From contig CAJXTM010000163.1 in NCBI GenBank assembly GCA_913061385.1, positions 1-7,337 on the forward strand: DNA of 7,337 nucleotides. The letters run 5' to 3'. Under the pieces are notes generated by a model. That model made no database searches. It was not told where the DNA came from and saw only the letters and a program-made list of their open reading frames with translations. Every line of letters begins with the position of its first letter. The stretch's first letter is position 1. The DNA is from an uncultured Rhodopirellula sp. (GTDB lineage Bacteria; Planctomycetota; Planctomycetia; Pirellulales; Pirellulaceae). Positions 7,290 through 7,337 of the stretch are shown here, in pieces. Both the position numbers and the translations under genes were made by a program.

Positions 7290-7337
7290 CTGTCTCTTAT
7301 ACACATCTCCGAGCCCACGAGACCGAGGCTGATCTCG
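7290..7337 (-). other. Nextera sequencing adapter with i7 index (library artefact)
   Basis: This is the exact reverse complement of bases 1-48. Bases 7290-7308 are the Tn5 mosaic end (CTGTCTCTTATACACATCT), 7309-7323 the read-2 tail, 7324-7331 the index CGAGGCTG (which I recall as Nextera N710), and 7332-7337 the start of P7 (ATCTCG). Genomic sequence ends at 7289. Confidence 0.98.

Noticed and set aside
1..7337. 48-bp perfect terminal inverted repeats, as of a transposon or linear plasmid
   Set aside because: The repeats are exactly Nextera adapter, index and P7 stub. No transposase or replication gene lies between them.

Overview
The window is an assembled contig of about 7.24 kb of genomic DNA (49-7289). 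A 48-base Illumina Nextera adapter, carrying the same i7 index, sits at each end in opposite orientation. Those terminal 96 bases are library artefact, not biology. Reading frames that cross into them start or end with adapter-encoded peptide (MGSEMCIRDS/R, LLYTSPSPRD).

The gene content points to a planctomycete, or less likely a verrucomicrobial or other DUF1592-bearing bacterium. All supported genes lie on the minus strand, and all look exported or c-type-cytochrome related. In transcription order (right to left) they are: (1) the last 143 codons of a DUF1588/DUF1585 protein with a CxxCH haem motif, 6857-7289; (2) an AT-rich 236-bp intergenic region with a 42-nt two-tier hairpin, a second inverted repeat and a tandem heptamer; (3) a full-length 837-aa DUF1587/1595/1592/1588/1585 protein with an N-terminal planctomycete-type cytochrome c domain and a second CxxCH near its C-terminus, 4107-6620; (4) a 451-aa DUF1552 protein with a twin-arginine-like leader, 2667-4022; (5) a 454-aa secreted protein of unrecognised family, joined to the DUF1552 gene by an ATGA stop/start overlap, 1306-2670; (6) 17 bp later, a tandem paralogue of gene 5, about 70% identical, cut by the contig end about ten residues short of its C-terminus, 49-1288.

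DUF1592-DUF1552 gene pairs are a recurrent planctomycete arrangement whose biochemical role is not established. What is unusual here is the fused tail of two tandem paralogues. Both have signal peptides, no CxxCH, nine shared histidines, one shared cysteine, and what looks like three diverged beta-rich modules. I infer a secreted or periplasmic redox-linked set: a dihaem cytochrome, a DUF1552 partner, and two related beta-rich proteins probably made in linked amounts. The function and substrate cannot be read from the sequence. No tRNA, rRNA, CRISPR, insertion sequence or transposase was found.
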